From contig JAJKFL010000042.1 in the NCBI GenBank assembly GCA_021186555.1, forward strand, positions 45,564,480 through 45,628,479: 64,000 bases of DNA, in the 5' to 3' direction. The position numbers were made by a program, and so were the translations under genes. The notes under the pieces were generated by a model that worked only from the letters and a program-made list of their open reading frames with translations, did no database searches and had not been told where the DNA came from. This document shows, piece after piece, positions 43,119 to 54,898 of the stretch; the stretch's first letter is position 1; each line of letters starts with the position of its first letter. This DNA comes from Reticulitermes speratus. Taxonomy: Eukaryota; Arthropoda; Insecta; Blattodea; Rhinotermitidae.

Positions 43119-43464
43119 GAACCAATTGTCTTTTGGACTTTGTCCATCGTCCTGGATAAAACATAAAATATAAAAATATAGAAACCACAATGTTTCGGAA
43201 GATGGCTCTGCTTCCGTCTTCAGGTGATGCCTACTCGTTTGGGTCCTATTGATACTCTTCTTTTAGGAGATTATAACGCCTGAAGATTCAGTTATCTTGA
43301 TCAATAGGACCCAACCGAGTAGGCATCACTTGAAGACGGAAGCAGAGCCATCTTCCGAAACGTCGTGGTTTCTATATTTTTATATTTTATCCAAGACGAT
43401 GGACAAAGTCCAGAAGACAATTAGTTCTCAATGTCATATACCATCGTCAGAACATTTTAGAATT
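43119..43464 (+). mobile_element. Fold-back element with hammerhead-like arms, 15-bp target duplication
   Basis: The arms (about 43119-43251 and 43299-43430) are inverted: GGACTTTGTCCATCG against CGATGGACAAAGTCC, and GGAAGATGGCTCTGCTTCCG against its complement. Right-only tail TCAATGTCATATACC...TTTTAGAATT. Target duplication CATCATTGTTCTTGA against CATCATTATTCTTGA (43104-43118, 43465-43479; one mismatch). Each arm has a CTGAAGA or CTTGAAGA core, C, stem GGAAG/CTTCC, GAAAC. Confidence 0.82.
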
Positions 43465-43479
43465 CATCATTATTCTTGA

Positions 43480-44009
43480 TTTAGAAATTCAGCCCACGGT
43501 AAATTTCAGACACGATGCAGGCGACTATACGAGCAGAATAAGACACCGGACAGCGTTCGGTGCCTAACTGCAATTAAAACAGGAAATACTCAATTTTAAT
43601 TATTAAATGGTTCTGATGGAACTGGCCGCAGGTGAAATGAACAAAGCACAGAGTTATTTTGCCCTGTATGCTGTCCGCATGTGTGAACGCATTTTGATTA
43701 TACTCCTAGTTTGGCCACTGCAACACTTAAGAGCAAAGCTGCAAAATACTTTACCTTGATCGATCAAACGATTATTGAACGTCGCTGAATTACCAAAAAA
43801 AAAAAAATTATGAGGTACTCAACTGTGAAATAATAAAATGGCAGAGTTCTTGCGCTCTTTCGAGTTTAATTATTTCTGAGTTTGATGGGTACCAGAATTT
43901 TGGGGCAACCTGCTGTTTCCAGATAGAAGCAGAAGGTTTCTCCGAAACGTTCACACACACCTATCAAATAAAATTAAACATAACAAAGTTGTGTCTGCAC
44001 ACGCCATAA
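43480..44009. other. No gene; fold-back half-arm near 43895-43950
   Basis: GGTTTCTCCGAAACG resembles one arm. Otherwise nothing recognised. Confidence 0.45.
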
Positions 44010-44240
44010 AAGCGTATGTAAGACTGGAGGCATAGCTCCCATAATTTTTAGCCTCGGCGCTATATGAAGGTGAGTGGTGAGCTTCGCTCCCCGGCCGCTT
44101 TACTCCCCGAGCCCGCGGTACCATTCATTAAGAAGGTTGCCGGTCTCACAGCCGTTCTGGATATATCAAGAGACAAATCTGTTGTCCTGCTGTATATCGA
44201 AGCACGATTGCTCGGGCATTCATCTCGTAGCCCAGTCAGT
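44010..44240 (-). mobile_element. Old SINE remnant (A-like)
   Basis: ACTGGAGGCATAGCTCCCAT, CTCGGCGCTATATGAAGGTG, CCCCGGCCGCTTTACTCCC and CGCGGTACCATT follow the A order. The head is decayed. Confidence 0.7.
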
Positions 44241-44286
44241 GTACTGATGAAGCTTGGGAAAAATTATTACTTTATGACCTAAAATA

Positions 44287-46085
44287 TGTTAAAGCTAAGA
44301 TGTGAGTAATGTTTGACAAAGTGCCATAACGAATGATGTTAAAGCTAAGATGTGAGTAAGCTTTGACAAAGTGCCATAACGAATGATGTTAAAGCAAAGA
44401 TGTGAGTAATCTTTGACAAAGTGCCATAACGAATGATGTTAAAGCTAAGACGTGAGTAATCTTTGACAAAGTGCCATAACGAATGATGTTAAAGCTAAGA
44501 TGTGAGTAATCTTTGACAAAGTGCCATAACGAATGATGTTAAAGCTAAGATGTGAGTAATCTTTGACAAAGTGCCATAACGAATTATGTTAAAGCTAAGA
44601 TGTGAGTAATCTTTGACAAAGTGCCATAACGAATGATGTTAAAGCTAAGATGTGAGTAATCTTTGACAAAGTGCCATACCGAATGATGTTAAAGCTAAGA
44701 TGTGAGTAATCTTTGACAAAGTGCCATAACGAATCATGTTAAAGCTAAGATGTGAGTAATCTTTGACAAAGTGCCATAACGAATTATGTTAAAGCTAAGA
44801 TGTGAGTAATCTTTGACAAAGTGCCATACCGAATTATGTTAAAGCTAAGATGTGAATAATCTTTGACAAAGTGCCATAACGAATTATGTTAAAGCTAAGA
44901 TGTGAGTAATCTTTGACAAAGTGCCATACCGAATGATGTTAAAGCTAAGATGTGAGTAATCTTTGACAAAGTGCCATACCGAATGATGTTAAAGCTAAGA
45001 TGTGAGTAATCTTTGACAAAGTGCCATAACGAATGATGTTAAAGCTAAGATGTGAGTAATCTTTGACAAAGTGCCATAATGAATGATGTTAAAGCTAAGA
45101 TGTGAGTAATCTTTGACAAAGTGCCATACCGAATGATGTTAAAGCTAAGATGTGAGTAATCTTTGACAAAGTGCCATAGCGAATGATGTTAAAGCTAAGA
45201 TGTGAGTAATCTTTGACAAAGTGCCATAGCGAATGATGTTAAAGCTAAGATGTGAGTAATCTTTGACAAAGTGCCATAACGAATGATGTTAAAGCTAAGA
45301 TGTGAGTAATCTTTGACAAAGTGCCATACCGAATGATGTTAAAGCTAAGATGTGAGTAATCTTTGACAAAGTGCCATAACGAATCATGTTAAAGCTAAGA
45401 TGTGAGTAATCTTTGACAAAGTGCCATAACGAATGATGTTAAAGCTAAGATGTGAGTAATCTTTGACAAAGTGCCATACCGAATTATGTTAAAGCTAAGA
45501 TGTGAGTAATCTTTGACAAAGTGCCATAACGAATTATGTTAAAGCTAAGATGTGAGTAATCTTTGACAAAGTGCCATACCGAATGATGTTAAAGCTAAGA
45601 TGTGAGTAATCTTTGACAAAGTGCCATACCGAATGATGTTAAAGCTAAGATGTGAGTAATCTTTGACAAAGTGCCATAACGAATGATGTTAAAGCTAAGA
45701 TGTGAGTAATCTTTGACAAAGTGCCATACCGAATGATGTTAAAGCTAAGATGTGAGTAATCTTTGACAAAGTGCCATAACGAATGATGTTAAAGCTAAGA
45801 TGTGAGTAATCTTTGACAAAGTGCCATAATGAATGATGTTAAAGCTAAGATGTGAGTAATCTTTGACAAAGTGCCATACCGAATGATGTTAAAGCTAAGA
45901 TGTGAGTAATCTTTGACAAAGTGCCATAGCGAATGATGTTAAAGCTAAGATGTGAGTAATCTTTGACAAAGTGCCATAGCGAATGATGTTAAAGCTAAGA
46001 TGTGAGTAATCTTTGACAAAGTGCCATAGCGAATGATGTTAAAGCTAAGATGTGACTAATCTTTGACAAAGTGCCATACCGAATG
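44287..46085 (+). repeat. 50-bp satellite, about 36 copies
   Basis: Unit TTAAAGCTAAGATGTGAGT, AATCTTTGACAAAGTGCC and ATAACGAATGATG. Variants at ATAAC/ATACC/ATAGC and GAATGATG/GAATTATG mark longer-range structure: the run ATAAT, ATACC, ATAGC, ATAGC occurs at 45071 and 45821, exactly 750 bp (15 units) apart. Confidence 0.98.
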
Positions 46086-46348
46086 AACCGTCAAATATCA
46101 CGGAAACACTTCACGTTTCTGGCGAAGGTCACCTCCTGCAGTTTTTGTTAAGTACTTGAAAAGACCTCGAAGGTGGGGCTGACAGACGAAAGAGTAATTA
46201 GGTTTATCTGATACAAGGTTTGAGGCAGCAAAGACCTTACAGAGGGTCTCTAATTCTGCAAAACTCGTCCCCAAAATTATCTCAACTCGCGGACCCCCCC
46301 GAAGGCACAACTCGTCGTAATATTCAAAGTTAGAATAATTACAAAAAA

Positions 46349-46505
46349 TTAAAGGTAAAGTTGACCCTAGAACAGGTCATTAAGGCGCATAGGGGGAGCA
46401 GAGGTATGGCTCTAGTCTTTCTTTAACCTGAGCGCTAGATGGCGGTGGGTGGTCAACGCCACGCCCAGGACGCTTTACCCCGGGAAAGGGACCCGGTACC
46501 CATTG
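46349..46505 (-). mobile_element. SINE family A, 3' half only
   Basis: Contains AAAGGTAAAGTTGACCCTAG, TTTCTTTAACCTGAGCGC and CCCGGGAAAGGGACCCGG. It stops at GTACCCATTG, so the head-proximal half is absent (5' truncation). Confidence 0.88.
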
Positions 46506-47189
46506 CAAGAATAACTACAAACAGGAGCGTAACTTACACTCTATAAAACGTTGTTAAGTCAATGTCAAAATCCATTACAAAACTAACCTTCCTCGTACTA
46601 ATGACAATAAAACTAAGATTAAGAAAGAAGTTTATGTTCTACTGAGCAGAACCTAGGGAAACATAGGACACCTTAGGCACAAGCAGCGGACATCTTGTTG
46701 AGAAGCACCGTTAGCTAACACCATGCTTAAACATAAACAAATTACGTACAGTATTAGTAGTATTCAACACAATTTTTTCCCTATAAATTAGAACAACAAT
46801 CCAAACGTATCTCGCGGGCTCCTGAGGGTCAGCGGACCACAGTTTGATAATCACTAGTTTAAGGGCGCAAATATACTTACGCCTGTCGTCTAGAGGAAAA
46901 AGAAACAAGATCACCGTCTATTGAATAATACATTTGCTGAAAATTTCTTGCCTATTGCATGGAATATTTTATTTCTTCCCCACCTCCCCCCCTTCCAAAT
47001 CAGCACGATTTCCCTTATAATTCATGCATTGTAATAACATGTCTAACTTACTGACAGCCATAATGCAGCTCTATCAATCACTGTTTCCATTTTCAGTGAC
47101 ATCATTTCGTCTATGTACTATCCTTAATTCAGTTTCGCCCGCAATGCATTGCTCCAGTTTAGTACAAACATAACAAACCTATATCATGA
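46506..47189. other. No recognised feature
   Basis: Short random frames only. Confidence 0.5.
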
Positions 47190-47400
47190 TTAAGGAATTT
47201 TGGGACGTGATTCCGTGTAATATGGTAGCATATCAATGTTACAGAGGAATCTTCCGTCTCCATCTTCAGGGAAAACATACTCATAACTATCGAAGTACCG
47301 TCACCAAATTTAAAATAAAGCCATTTAGAAACTGCAGGTTCTCAAAACGGTCTTAAAGAAGATTCAAGTGTTCTGGGATATGAGGCCGTATCGATTGGTA
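47190..47400. mobile_element. Fold-back remnant
   Basis: TGGGACGTGATTCCGTGTAATATGG and GTTCTGGGATATGAGGCCG are degraded outer arms, with CTCCATCTTCAGGG inside. Confidence 0.45.
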
Positions 47401-47991
47401 TTTCAAATTTTTACAAAGAGCTTGCTGCCTACATATTCAATTTACAAGAATAATGGACTTGATAATTCTTCAGGAGACGGCAAGTTCCCGCGATACACCG
47501 GTAGCTCTTTATTAATCAACACGGCGTCATATACCAAAATACTTCAGTCTTTAACAGGCTATTCCCTAGGTGTAAACGTGTATATAAAACCGCTAAAAAA
47601 ATACTGATCTGTCGACAGCCTATGGAAACGTATACTGGTCGGCTTTTGTTCGTATAGATCGCGGCAAATCGACGTTTTAGCCACGCAGTGCATCGTGTGC
47701 GTGCGTGTGTGTGTCTGTAGAGGAGGCGAACACACAAACGTTTCTTCCCTATTCGCTCCAGAAATCCGTACAGCGGAGAAGAAAACGTGAGGGGTATACA
47801 CACCCAAGCCGATAACAATTTATAACCAGAGTTAGCTCCATCGACAATTCGATGCATCCTCCGACCTCTATTCATTTTATAGCAAACTCGTTCACATTTT
47901 ACCTTTTCTAAAGGATGTACAGGGAAGGGAATCATCATGACCGCCAAATGTGACTTCCTACACTTTTATTTTCTCTTCGTGTGATGAAATT
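47401..47991. other. No recognised feature
   Basis: Random frames up to 143 codons on the minus strand without domain signature. Nothing recognised. Confidence 0.5.
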
Positions 47992-47998
47992 AGATTAA

Positions 47999-48252
47999 TT
48001 TTTTTTTCCCCCTGTAGCGCAACAGCCCAACTCGAGCCTAGGCCGCGTCGTTGTACTGGTTCCTAGATCACACACACACCCAATAGGACTCCTCTGAATT
48101 AGTGATCAGCTCGTCGCAGAGGCCGCTACCTACACAGCATACAGAAAACACAAAGACGAACATCCATGCCATCAGCGGGATTCGAACCCGTGATCCCAAT
48201 AACCAAGCGGCCGCAGACCTAATCCTTAGATCGCACGGCCACCGGGATCGGC
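47999..48252 (-). mobile_element. SINE family B, diverged
   Basis: Minus-strand copy with more substitutions than the others (GCGCAACAGCCCAACTCGAG, TGATCCCAATAACCAAGCGG). 7-bp duplication AGATTAA (47992-47998, 48253-48259). Confidence 0.85.
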
Positions 48253-48309
48253 AGATTAAAATGTGGAGGACTGTAATTTTGTGTGTTGTTTTATGTGCGT
48301 ACGAAATTT

Positions 48310-48460
48310 CGTCCCCCCCCCCAAAACAGATTAATCTGGCTTAGAATACAGACAGGTGGTGGGTCCTTGTGAACACAGTAATGTATATTCTGCTTCCATA
48401 AACAGCGGGGAATTTCTTGACCAATAAAGAAACTATTAGCTCCTCAAGAAGCACTCGGCT
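48310..48460 (+). pseudogene. LINE C-terminal relic
   Basis: Reads INLA, stop, NTDRWWVLVNTVMYIL, then NAGNFLT-like residues. Same position as WINLAQDRDRWRAYV...ends of the second LINE type. Only the last ~40 codons remain. Confidence 0.6.
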
Positions 48461-48679
48461 GCATTTAGTTAGTTCATTAATTATATAGGATACGACATCG
48501 TGTGTTTACAAGTTCCGGCTCTGATGGGCCTATTATCAATCTCCAGATGACACGTGACGCACTTCTGGAATAATAATGACCGGGGAATACCGAAGCACTG
48601 GCAGCGAAACCTGTCACGGTGCCACTTTGTCCATCACATGGAAGCGAACCGGGGCCTCAAGGGTAAGAACGTGAGCTAT

Positions 48680-48990
48680 AGTACCCTCATGACTCTTAGC
48701 GAGCCAACGTCACGTCAGGTTCAAATCTCGACTGGTACAAAATGTACCGTATTAGATTTTAGATTCTAACAGGCAGGGTCAAATGTCAAATACATTTCTC
48801 TGCCTTTTAGCATGCAGACAGGATCTGAGCCCACACTCAACCTACTATCCAATGGCTACAGGATGATTTACCAAGGGAGTAAACCGGTCATAGCATGAAG
48901 CTACTCTGTTCTCCACCAGGTGGCATCGTTAGGAATGCGTGGAGCTATATTTATACTCCCACATACATCTTCATGCTGAGATGGTTAATT
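48680..48990 (+). mobile_element. Old SINE remnant with A/D-type core
   Basis: GGGAGTAAACCGGTCATAGC, CCACCAGGTGGCATCG and GGAGCTATATTTATACTCCC keep the A order. The head is decayed around GTTCAAATCTCGAC. Confidence 0.55.
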
Positions 48991-49283
48991 AAGCAGGAAC
49001 AAATTTACCTCTGCACAGAGGTGCAAAAATCCCAGGGGCCTGGTCGCCCGGGTAATTAATTTTTTTTTTACGGTTGCACGCAATATTTTCAGCACAATTA
49101 ATGCAGTTTTTTCCCCCTCTCATACAAAAATGTGTACGAGTTCACATGCAGATGACAGTAAGGTTCACAGGTTACTGCAGACTCGTGGCTTCTCAGTATG
49201 GAACTTGCTTCACGCCATCTTCCTGGTGCCAAGAATGTGCAGGTGGTGTTAGGCTTTTGAAAAATTTGTGCACCCCCGCCTTC

Positions 49284-49356
49284 ACACACACACACACACA
49301 TGTCTGTATGTATATATATATATATATACATACATATATATATATATATATATATC
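49284..49356. repeat. (CA)n and (TA/TACA)n microsatellite
   Basis: A CACACA tract followed by TATATA and ATACATACATA. Simple repeat. Confidence 0.95.
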
Positions 49357-49964
49357 ACTGAGTCAGTTTTCGGCAAAAGCCTGGTTAGAATCCCAAACGG
49401 GTTTATGGGGTATCCCAAGGCATTTAATGGCTTTTTTCTGTCCCACCAGCCAATTTTTGGCATATTTCTTCGCCTACACCACGACGGTTCCTTCCAAATC
49501 CCTTCCAATTCATCACTCATAAGCGCCCTACCACTCGACGCTATACAGTGTGTATTTTTTAACAGAACATTCACGTGTCTCTCACACAGAAGCAAAAGAA
49601 CTACTGTCCTGCTATTCGAAGAACAGCGTCAAGCCTTTAATCCTGTTTTCCTCTCAGGACGTTTCTTGCAAGTCTTCTGGAGGCATCATTTTAGTGGTCG
49701 TAGCAAAACTTTATTTCGGCAATGCTGACTAGATTCGTACAATTGAGAAGGCTTACTGTTCTATTTACAGCTGAACTTGCAACCCACGCTGTTTGCAATG
49801 ACACTAGCCTACGGGCCGTAAACACGGAGTAAAAAGAAGTATAAGGTGTTTTAAAACTACGGACGTTATATGGTGACACAGAAAGTTTTTGTGGTGACCT
49901 CACATAACACAGTCACTGCAGTAACAAAGGTGATATACAGTGTGGTTCATTTTACAGCTTTATT
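49357..49964. other. No recognised feature
   Basis: Frames of up to 165 codons overlap here on both strands but run through the microsatellite and show no domain. Confidence 0.5.
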
Positions 49965-49974
49965 GGTACTGCAG

Positions 49975-50243
49975 ATTATATTTTTTTCCTCTATGGCTCA
50001 ACAGCCCCTTGGGGGCCTAGGCCGCCTCATTATCAAGGCTTCACGATCACACTCAGACACACCACACTCGGTAGGACTCCTCTGGACGATTGACCAGCCC
50101 GTCGCAGAGACCTCTATCTGACAACAACACACAACACTCACAAGAGACAGACATCCATGCCCCATGCGGGATTCGAACCCACAATCCTAGTAAGCGAGCG
50201 GCCGCAGACCCACGCCTTAGACCGCACGGCCACTGGGATCGGC
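49975..50243 (-). mobile_element. SINE family B
   Basis: Complete minus-strand copy. Perfect 10-bp target duplication GGTACTGCAG (49965-49974, 50244-50253). Confidence 0.93.
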
Positions 50244-50253
50244 GGTACTGCAG

Positions 50254-51104
50254 CTAATACAACTAAAGTCAGACATTTTCGTAATTAATGATTAACGAAA
50301 TGAAAAGGACGCAGAAAGGAGTGATTATGCAATAATTTGAGATAATATCACAATATTTTCCTCAGGTCACTAAGAAATACTGCGGAAGTTCGTGATAATA
50401 TCGATGTCCCATCGATTCGAAGAAGTGATCTACCGAACACAAGGCCGGAATTAACCTTATTCATCTTTCTCGACATTGGGATGGAAGTGAAAGTACGAGT
50501 AGAATGATGGAGCAGGCAGCAGGTCCATCCGAAACGTCGACAACCAGCCACAGTACGCCATTAAATCAAGTTCCGGTCTAGCTTCAAAAGTAATGTTAAA
50601 TTTCATAATTTTTAAAAGCCCAGTGTCTGCCGTGATATTAACAAACAACGTATTAATTAATTTCATTTTTTTTTATTCAGCTTCAGCATTGTAGAGTCCT
50701 AGAAAAGTATTTTAACTCAAATTCAGTCCCGGGAATTTCTACGACAGAATAACTATATGAACGTGGATCAACAGAAGTTTGCCTTTTGATACAAACCAAC
50801 GACTTCCAGGAAGACGGAAACATCCATGAGAGCATCTGGAAGAAGACACCAGATAGACCCTACATGCGACTGTGTTTCCATTCGTCATTGATATCGTTAC
50901 AATTCCACTATGCAGCACTTCGATTATCAAATACAAAACAGCTGAAGGGAAACACGCGTGTTCACCACGATAAACACAGAAAAGAGATGTATTTTTTACC
51001 ATAAAATATAAAAAAAAAACAGTTTCAGACAAAAGCAGAGATTCTGGGAAATACAAAGTTCCTTCAAATACTCGTAAATAGAGAAGCTAAAAAAGAATAC
51101 GAGA
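50254..51104. other. No gene; single GAAACG motif at 50530
   Basis: CAGGTCCATCCGAAACGTCG may be a lone fold-back arm. Otherwise nothing recognised. Confidence 0.45.
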
Positions 51105-51345
51105 GGTGGGATAGCTCAGTCAATGTAGAGACTAACATACAGGGTGTTCCCCTGGCGCTGTGGTTCGATTTCCCGCATACGCAAGAGATTTAATTTGCTT
51201 CTAGACCAACCAATCTCCCATTCGATGCGTAGCGGAGGCCATATCCCAAGAAATTAAGCGGACGGAACGCAAAAATAACCACTCACCTTCATTCGAAGTT
51301 AAGAATGAGTGGAGCTATACCTCCACTCCTCCATATCCTTTCATG
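51105..51345 (+). mobile_element. Old SINE remnant with tRNA-like head
   Basis: GGGATAGCTCAGTCAATGTA (A box) and GTGGTTCGATTTCCC (B box) start it. ATTAAGCGGACGGAACGC and GAGTGGAGCTATACCTCCAC end it. Same plan as family A but strongly diverged and a different head. Confidence 0.7.
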
Positions 51346-51524
51346 GCGTTGCCCTGTATTGAGCAATCGAACAAATTTTCCTACACCTGTGCGCAACAAT
51401 TTTTGCGCAGTATTACCAGTGACAGTTAACACGCGGCTTCTTAACCTCACCACAAAATGTAAAATATTATCATTCTCGCGTCGCCATGTTTGTTACTTTT
51501 AACAGAGTGTACCAAAAGTATTAC

Positions 51525-51740
51525 ATCGCGCAGGTTACTGTAGCGGTAACGCCACGGAGTTGTATTCAGAACGTATCCGGTTCGAATCTCTGCATGGATA
51601 TCAACTATCATGAGAGACTTAGTTGATTTAACTCACTTCCTCTATGCAAAAGTTTACTCGTTATTTTGAGTAGGCCACGGCCGCTTCCTTCCAACATTTT
51701 ACCAATTCATAATGTACCAGGAATTCTTAGACCCACAGCC
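51525..51740 (+). mobile_element. tRNA-headed SINE remnant, unclassified
   Basis: GGTTACTGTAGCGGTAACGC and CCGGTTCGAATCTCTGCATG give an A-box/B-box pair at tRNA spacing. The body is not shared with other families seen here. Confidence 0.5.
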
Positions 51741-51769
51741 TAGCTCATGTTTGACAGCGTCGTTAAAAA

Positions 51770-51910
51770 ATGCAAAATACTTAACTGTCTTCTGGCATGT
51801 GACGACGTGTAGTATGGTGGATAGGTACCATGTTTCGGAGTAATATGCCGCCTATATCGTCAGGGGAAGGGCAGACCCCACCAGACTACACGGTGTCATA
51901 TAAAATTAAG
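51770..51910. mobile_element. Fold-back remnant
   Basis: GTGACGACGTGTAGTATGGTGG is answered by CCACCAGACTACACGGTGTC. The centre has ACCATGTTTCGGAGTAATA and CGTCAGGGG. Confidence 0.65.
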
Positions 51911-52086
51911 ACAAATGTGAAACACCACAGTCGTGAAAACCTTAAAATGTTTACAGTTACAAGTTTTTGATTCCACATTATTGAGCTATGAATTATTAGA
52001 CAAATTTAAAATTACTTATTTCTTATTAACACACACAATATCGACTTTAAGTATCGATATCATTATCTGCGGTGACGGAAATAAGA

Positions 52087-52754
52087 CCCACGAACGGTAG
52101 AGATAGCGACCCACGAACGGTAGAGATAGCGACCCACGAACGGTAGAGATAGCGACCCACGAACGGTAGAGATAGCGACCCACGAACGGCAGAGATAGCG
52201 ACCCACGAACGGTAGAGATAGCGACCCACGAACGATAGAGATAGCGACCCACGAACGGTAGAGATAGCGACCCACGAACGGTAGAGATAGCGACCCACGA
52301 ACGGCAGAGATAGCGACCCACGAACGGTAGAGATAGCGACCCACGAACGATAGAGATAGCGACCCACGAACGGTAGAGATAGCGACCCACGAACGGTAGA
52401 GATAGCGACCCACGAACGGTAGAGATAGCGACCCACGAACGGTAGAGATAGCGACCCACGAACGATAGAGATAGCGACCCACGAACGGTAGAGATAGCGA
52501 CCCACGAACGGTAGAGATAGCGACCCACGAACGGTAGAGATAGCGACCCACGAACGGTAGAGATATCGACCCACGAACGGTAGAGATAGCGACCCACGAA
52601 CGATAGAGATAGCGACCCACGAACGGTACAGATAGCGACCCACGAACGGTAGAGATAGCGACCCACGAACGGTAGAGATATCGACCCACGAATGGTACAG
52701 ATAGCGACCCACGAACGGTAGAGATAGCGACCCACGAACGGTAGAGATAGCGAC
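52087..52754. repeat. 23-bp minisatellite, about 29 copies
   Basis: Unit GACCCACGAACGGTAGAGA plus TAGC. Open in the minus frames, giving repetitive YLYRSWVAIS-type products that are artefacts of a stop-free unit. Confidence 0.98.
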
Positions 52755-53641
52755 CTTCGAGCCTTTCCCCCTTCTGTTCCTACTGTCGTATTACACCCCA
52801 GCAACATACAGTGTGCGTTAACCAGCCCAAAGCGCTTGTCACTAATTTTATCGCGTGTATATCACCACAAACACTCGAATGAATATAACGACTAGATGCC
52901 TGAAGCGAAAAATTAGGAAATGCATTAGAGGGAAAACGAGTAACTGCTCGAGTGTGTTCAGGAAGGAGCCAATTCGTTGGGTTCCTTTCTTTGGCATCAG
53001 TATAGTGTTCATTCACGTGAGATAATCTATATTAGTGAAAATAAAATTAAATCCATAACAAATTTGAAATCTGATCATTTCTAATGACGCTTACATATCG
53101 TATTATAAGGCAATAAGCAACATGTAACTGAGTTTAACTGAGATCTAAAGCTAGGGATTTCTGTAAGCTAAGATCTAATGAAACGTAATACGTACGAGGT
53201 ACGTTCTACCGAACGTGGAACGTAATTATGGATTTTACACAACTGCTTTCATGTACCATATAACTATAATTTTTATATGCTGTACATCAGAGAAGCGATG
53301 ATATCCTGTACATTAATCCAAAGCACAAAATTCTTCCAATTTTATTGCAATTTAATACGATTACTTTGAACTGAATATCAATGATGATAACGTTACTTTA
53401 CTACCCAAAACCCCATTAAACTAAATCAATAGAATCCGGATTAAGGTGCTACTGGCTGTTCGTGTGGGCGCTATTACAGCTCACACCACGTTTACTTCAA
53501 ACGTACGCAAAATTTAATACCAGATTGGATGATAAAAACAAATCAGATCTTCATGGAACAGGATATCAGGACGTGGAAGGATTCAACTGGCTTTAGATAG
53601 AGTCCAGCTATAAGTTAATGTGAACGCAGTAACAGACTTTT
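52755..53641. other. No recognised feature
   Basis: Nearly 900 bp with only short random frames. Confidence 0.5.
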
Positions 53642-53649
53642 GGGTTGCG

Positions 53650-53936
53650 TAAAAGGTCAAGTTCTCCCTAGAACAGGCCATGAAGGCCCAGAGGGGAAGT
53701 AGAGGTATAGCTCTACTCTTTCTTTAACCCTGGCACTAGATGGGGGTGGGTAGTTAACTCCACGCCCCAGCCGCTTTACCTCCGGGAAAGAGACCCTGTA
53801 CCCATTGTATATGAGGCTGGGTGGGCCCCAGGGCCGGTCTGGACGGCTGCGGAAAATCTCGCCCCCACCGTGATTCGATCCCCGGCCCGTCCGGCCCGTA
53901 GCGAGTCGCTGTACCGACTACGCTATCGCGGCCCAC
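53650..53936 (-). mobile_element. SINE family A, full length
   Basis: Complete minus-strand copy. Target duplication GGGTTGCG (53642-53649, 53937-53944). The 56-bp array starts right after it. Confidence 0.92.
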
Positions 53937-53952
53937 GGGTTGCGAAAATGTC

Positions 53953-54575
53953 ACGGAGGTTGTTAACTAAATGAGTGACCACCAAGTCGTAACCAAGGAC
54001 TCAAATACACGGAGGTTGTTAACTAAATGAGTGACCACCAGGTCGTAACCAAGGACTCAAATACACGGAGGTTGTTAACTAAATGAGTGACCACCAGGTC
54101 GTAACCAAGGACTCAAATAAACGGAGGTTGTTAACTAAATGAGTGACCACCAGGTCGTAACCAAGGTCTCAAATAAACGGAGGTTGTTAACTAAATGAGT
54201 GACCACCAGGTCGTAACCAAGGTCTCAAATAAACGGAGGTTGTTAACTAAATGAGTGACCACCAGGTCGTAACCAAGGTCTCAAATAAACGGAGGTTGTT
54301 AACTAAATGAGTGACCACCAAGTCGTAACCAAGGACTCAAATACACGGAGGTTGTTAACTAAATGAGTGACCACCAGGTCGTAACCAAGGACTCAAATAC
54401 ACGGAGGTTGTTAACTAAATGAGTGACCACCAGGTCGTAACCAAGGACTCAAATAAACGGAGGTTGTTAACTAAATGAGTGACCACCAGGTCGTAACCAA
54501 GGTCTCAAATAAACGGAGGTTGTTAACTAAATGAGTGACCACCAGGTCGTAACCAAGGTCTCAAATAAACGGAGG
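53953..54575 (+). repeat. 56-bp satellite, 11 copies with 6-copy higher-order unit
   Basis: Unit ACGGAGGTTGTTAACTAAAT, GAGTGACCACCAGGTCGTAA, CCAAGGACTCAAATAC. The variant order (CCAAGTCG first, then GACTC...ATAC, ATAA, then GTCTC units) restarts at copy 7, a 336-bp higher-order period. Confidence 0.97.
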
Positions 54576-54594
54576 TAGTTACTGTTGACACATA

Positions 54595-54800
54595 AAACAT
54601 CTAACAAAATGACTCAGGTGGTAATGCGTCTAAGTTTCATTAGAGGCACCGAGTTCGAATGTCGTAAGACGGAGTGACCTAATTGAGGGTTTCTGGAGTT
54701 CCTCCAGGCAAAGTCCGGTGTGTGAACGTCAAATTAGGCTATACAGTTGCTCAGCACATACTTTCAGATTCATTATTCACTAATCGTGTTGCCATTTGGT
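54595..54800 (+). mobile_element. tRNA-headed SINE remnant, unclassified
   Basis: ATGACTCAGGTGGTAATGCG and CGAGTTCGAATGTCG are A- and B-box-like. The body (GTTCCTCCAGGCAAAGTCCG, GTGTGAACGTC) is unlike the other families here. Confidence 0.5.
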
Positions 54801-54898
54801 GTTACGTGTTCTAAGCTACTGACAGGTGTTAAATAAGCCTCAAATACAAAGTGTTCAGAAAATTATCCAATTATACAGAGTAACAAATTTAATTTACG

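Noticed and set aside
47516-47947. 143-codon minus-strand frame
   Set aside because: No recognisable domain or homologous copy in the window. The composition looks random.
49098-49595. 165-codon minus-strand frame
   Set aside because: It passes through a CA/TA microsatellite and competes with 142- and 95-codon frames on the other strand. No motif seen.
52016-52807. Three long overlapping minus-strand frames of the 23-bp array
   Set aside because: Several frames give the same SWVAISTVRGSLSLPFVGR-type product, which is typical of a stop-free minisatellite rather than a gene.
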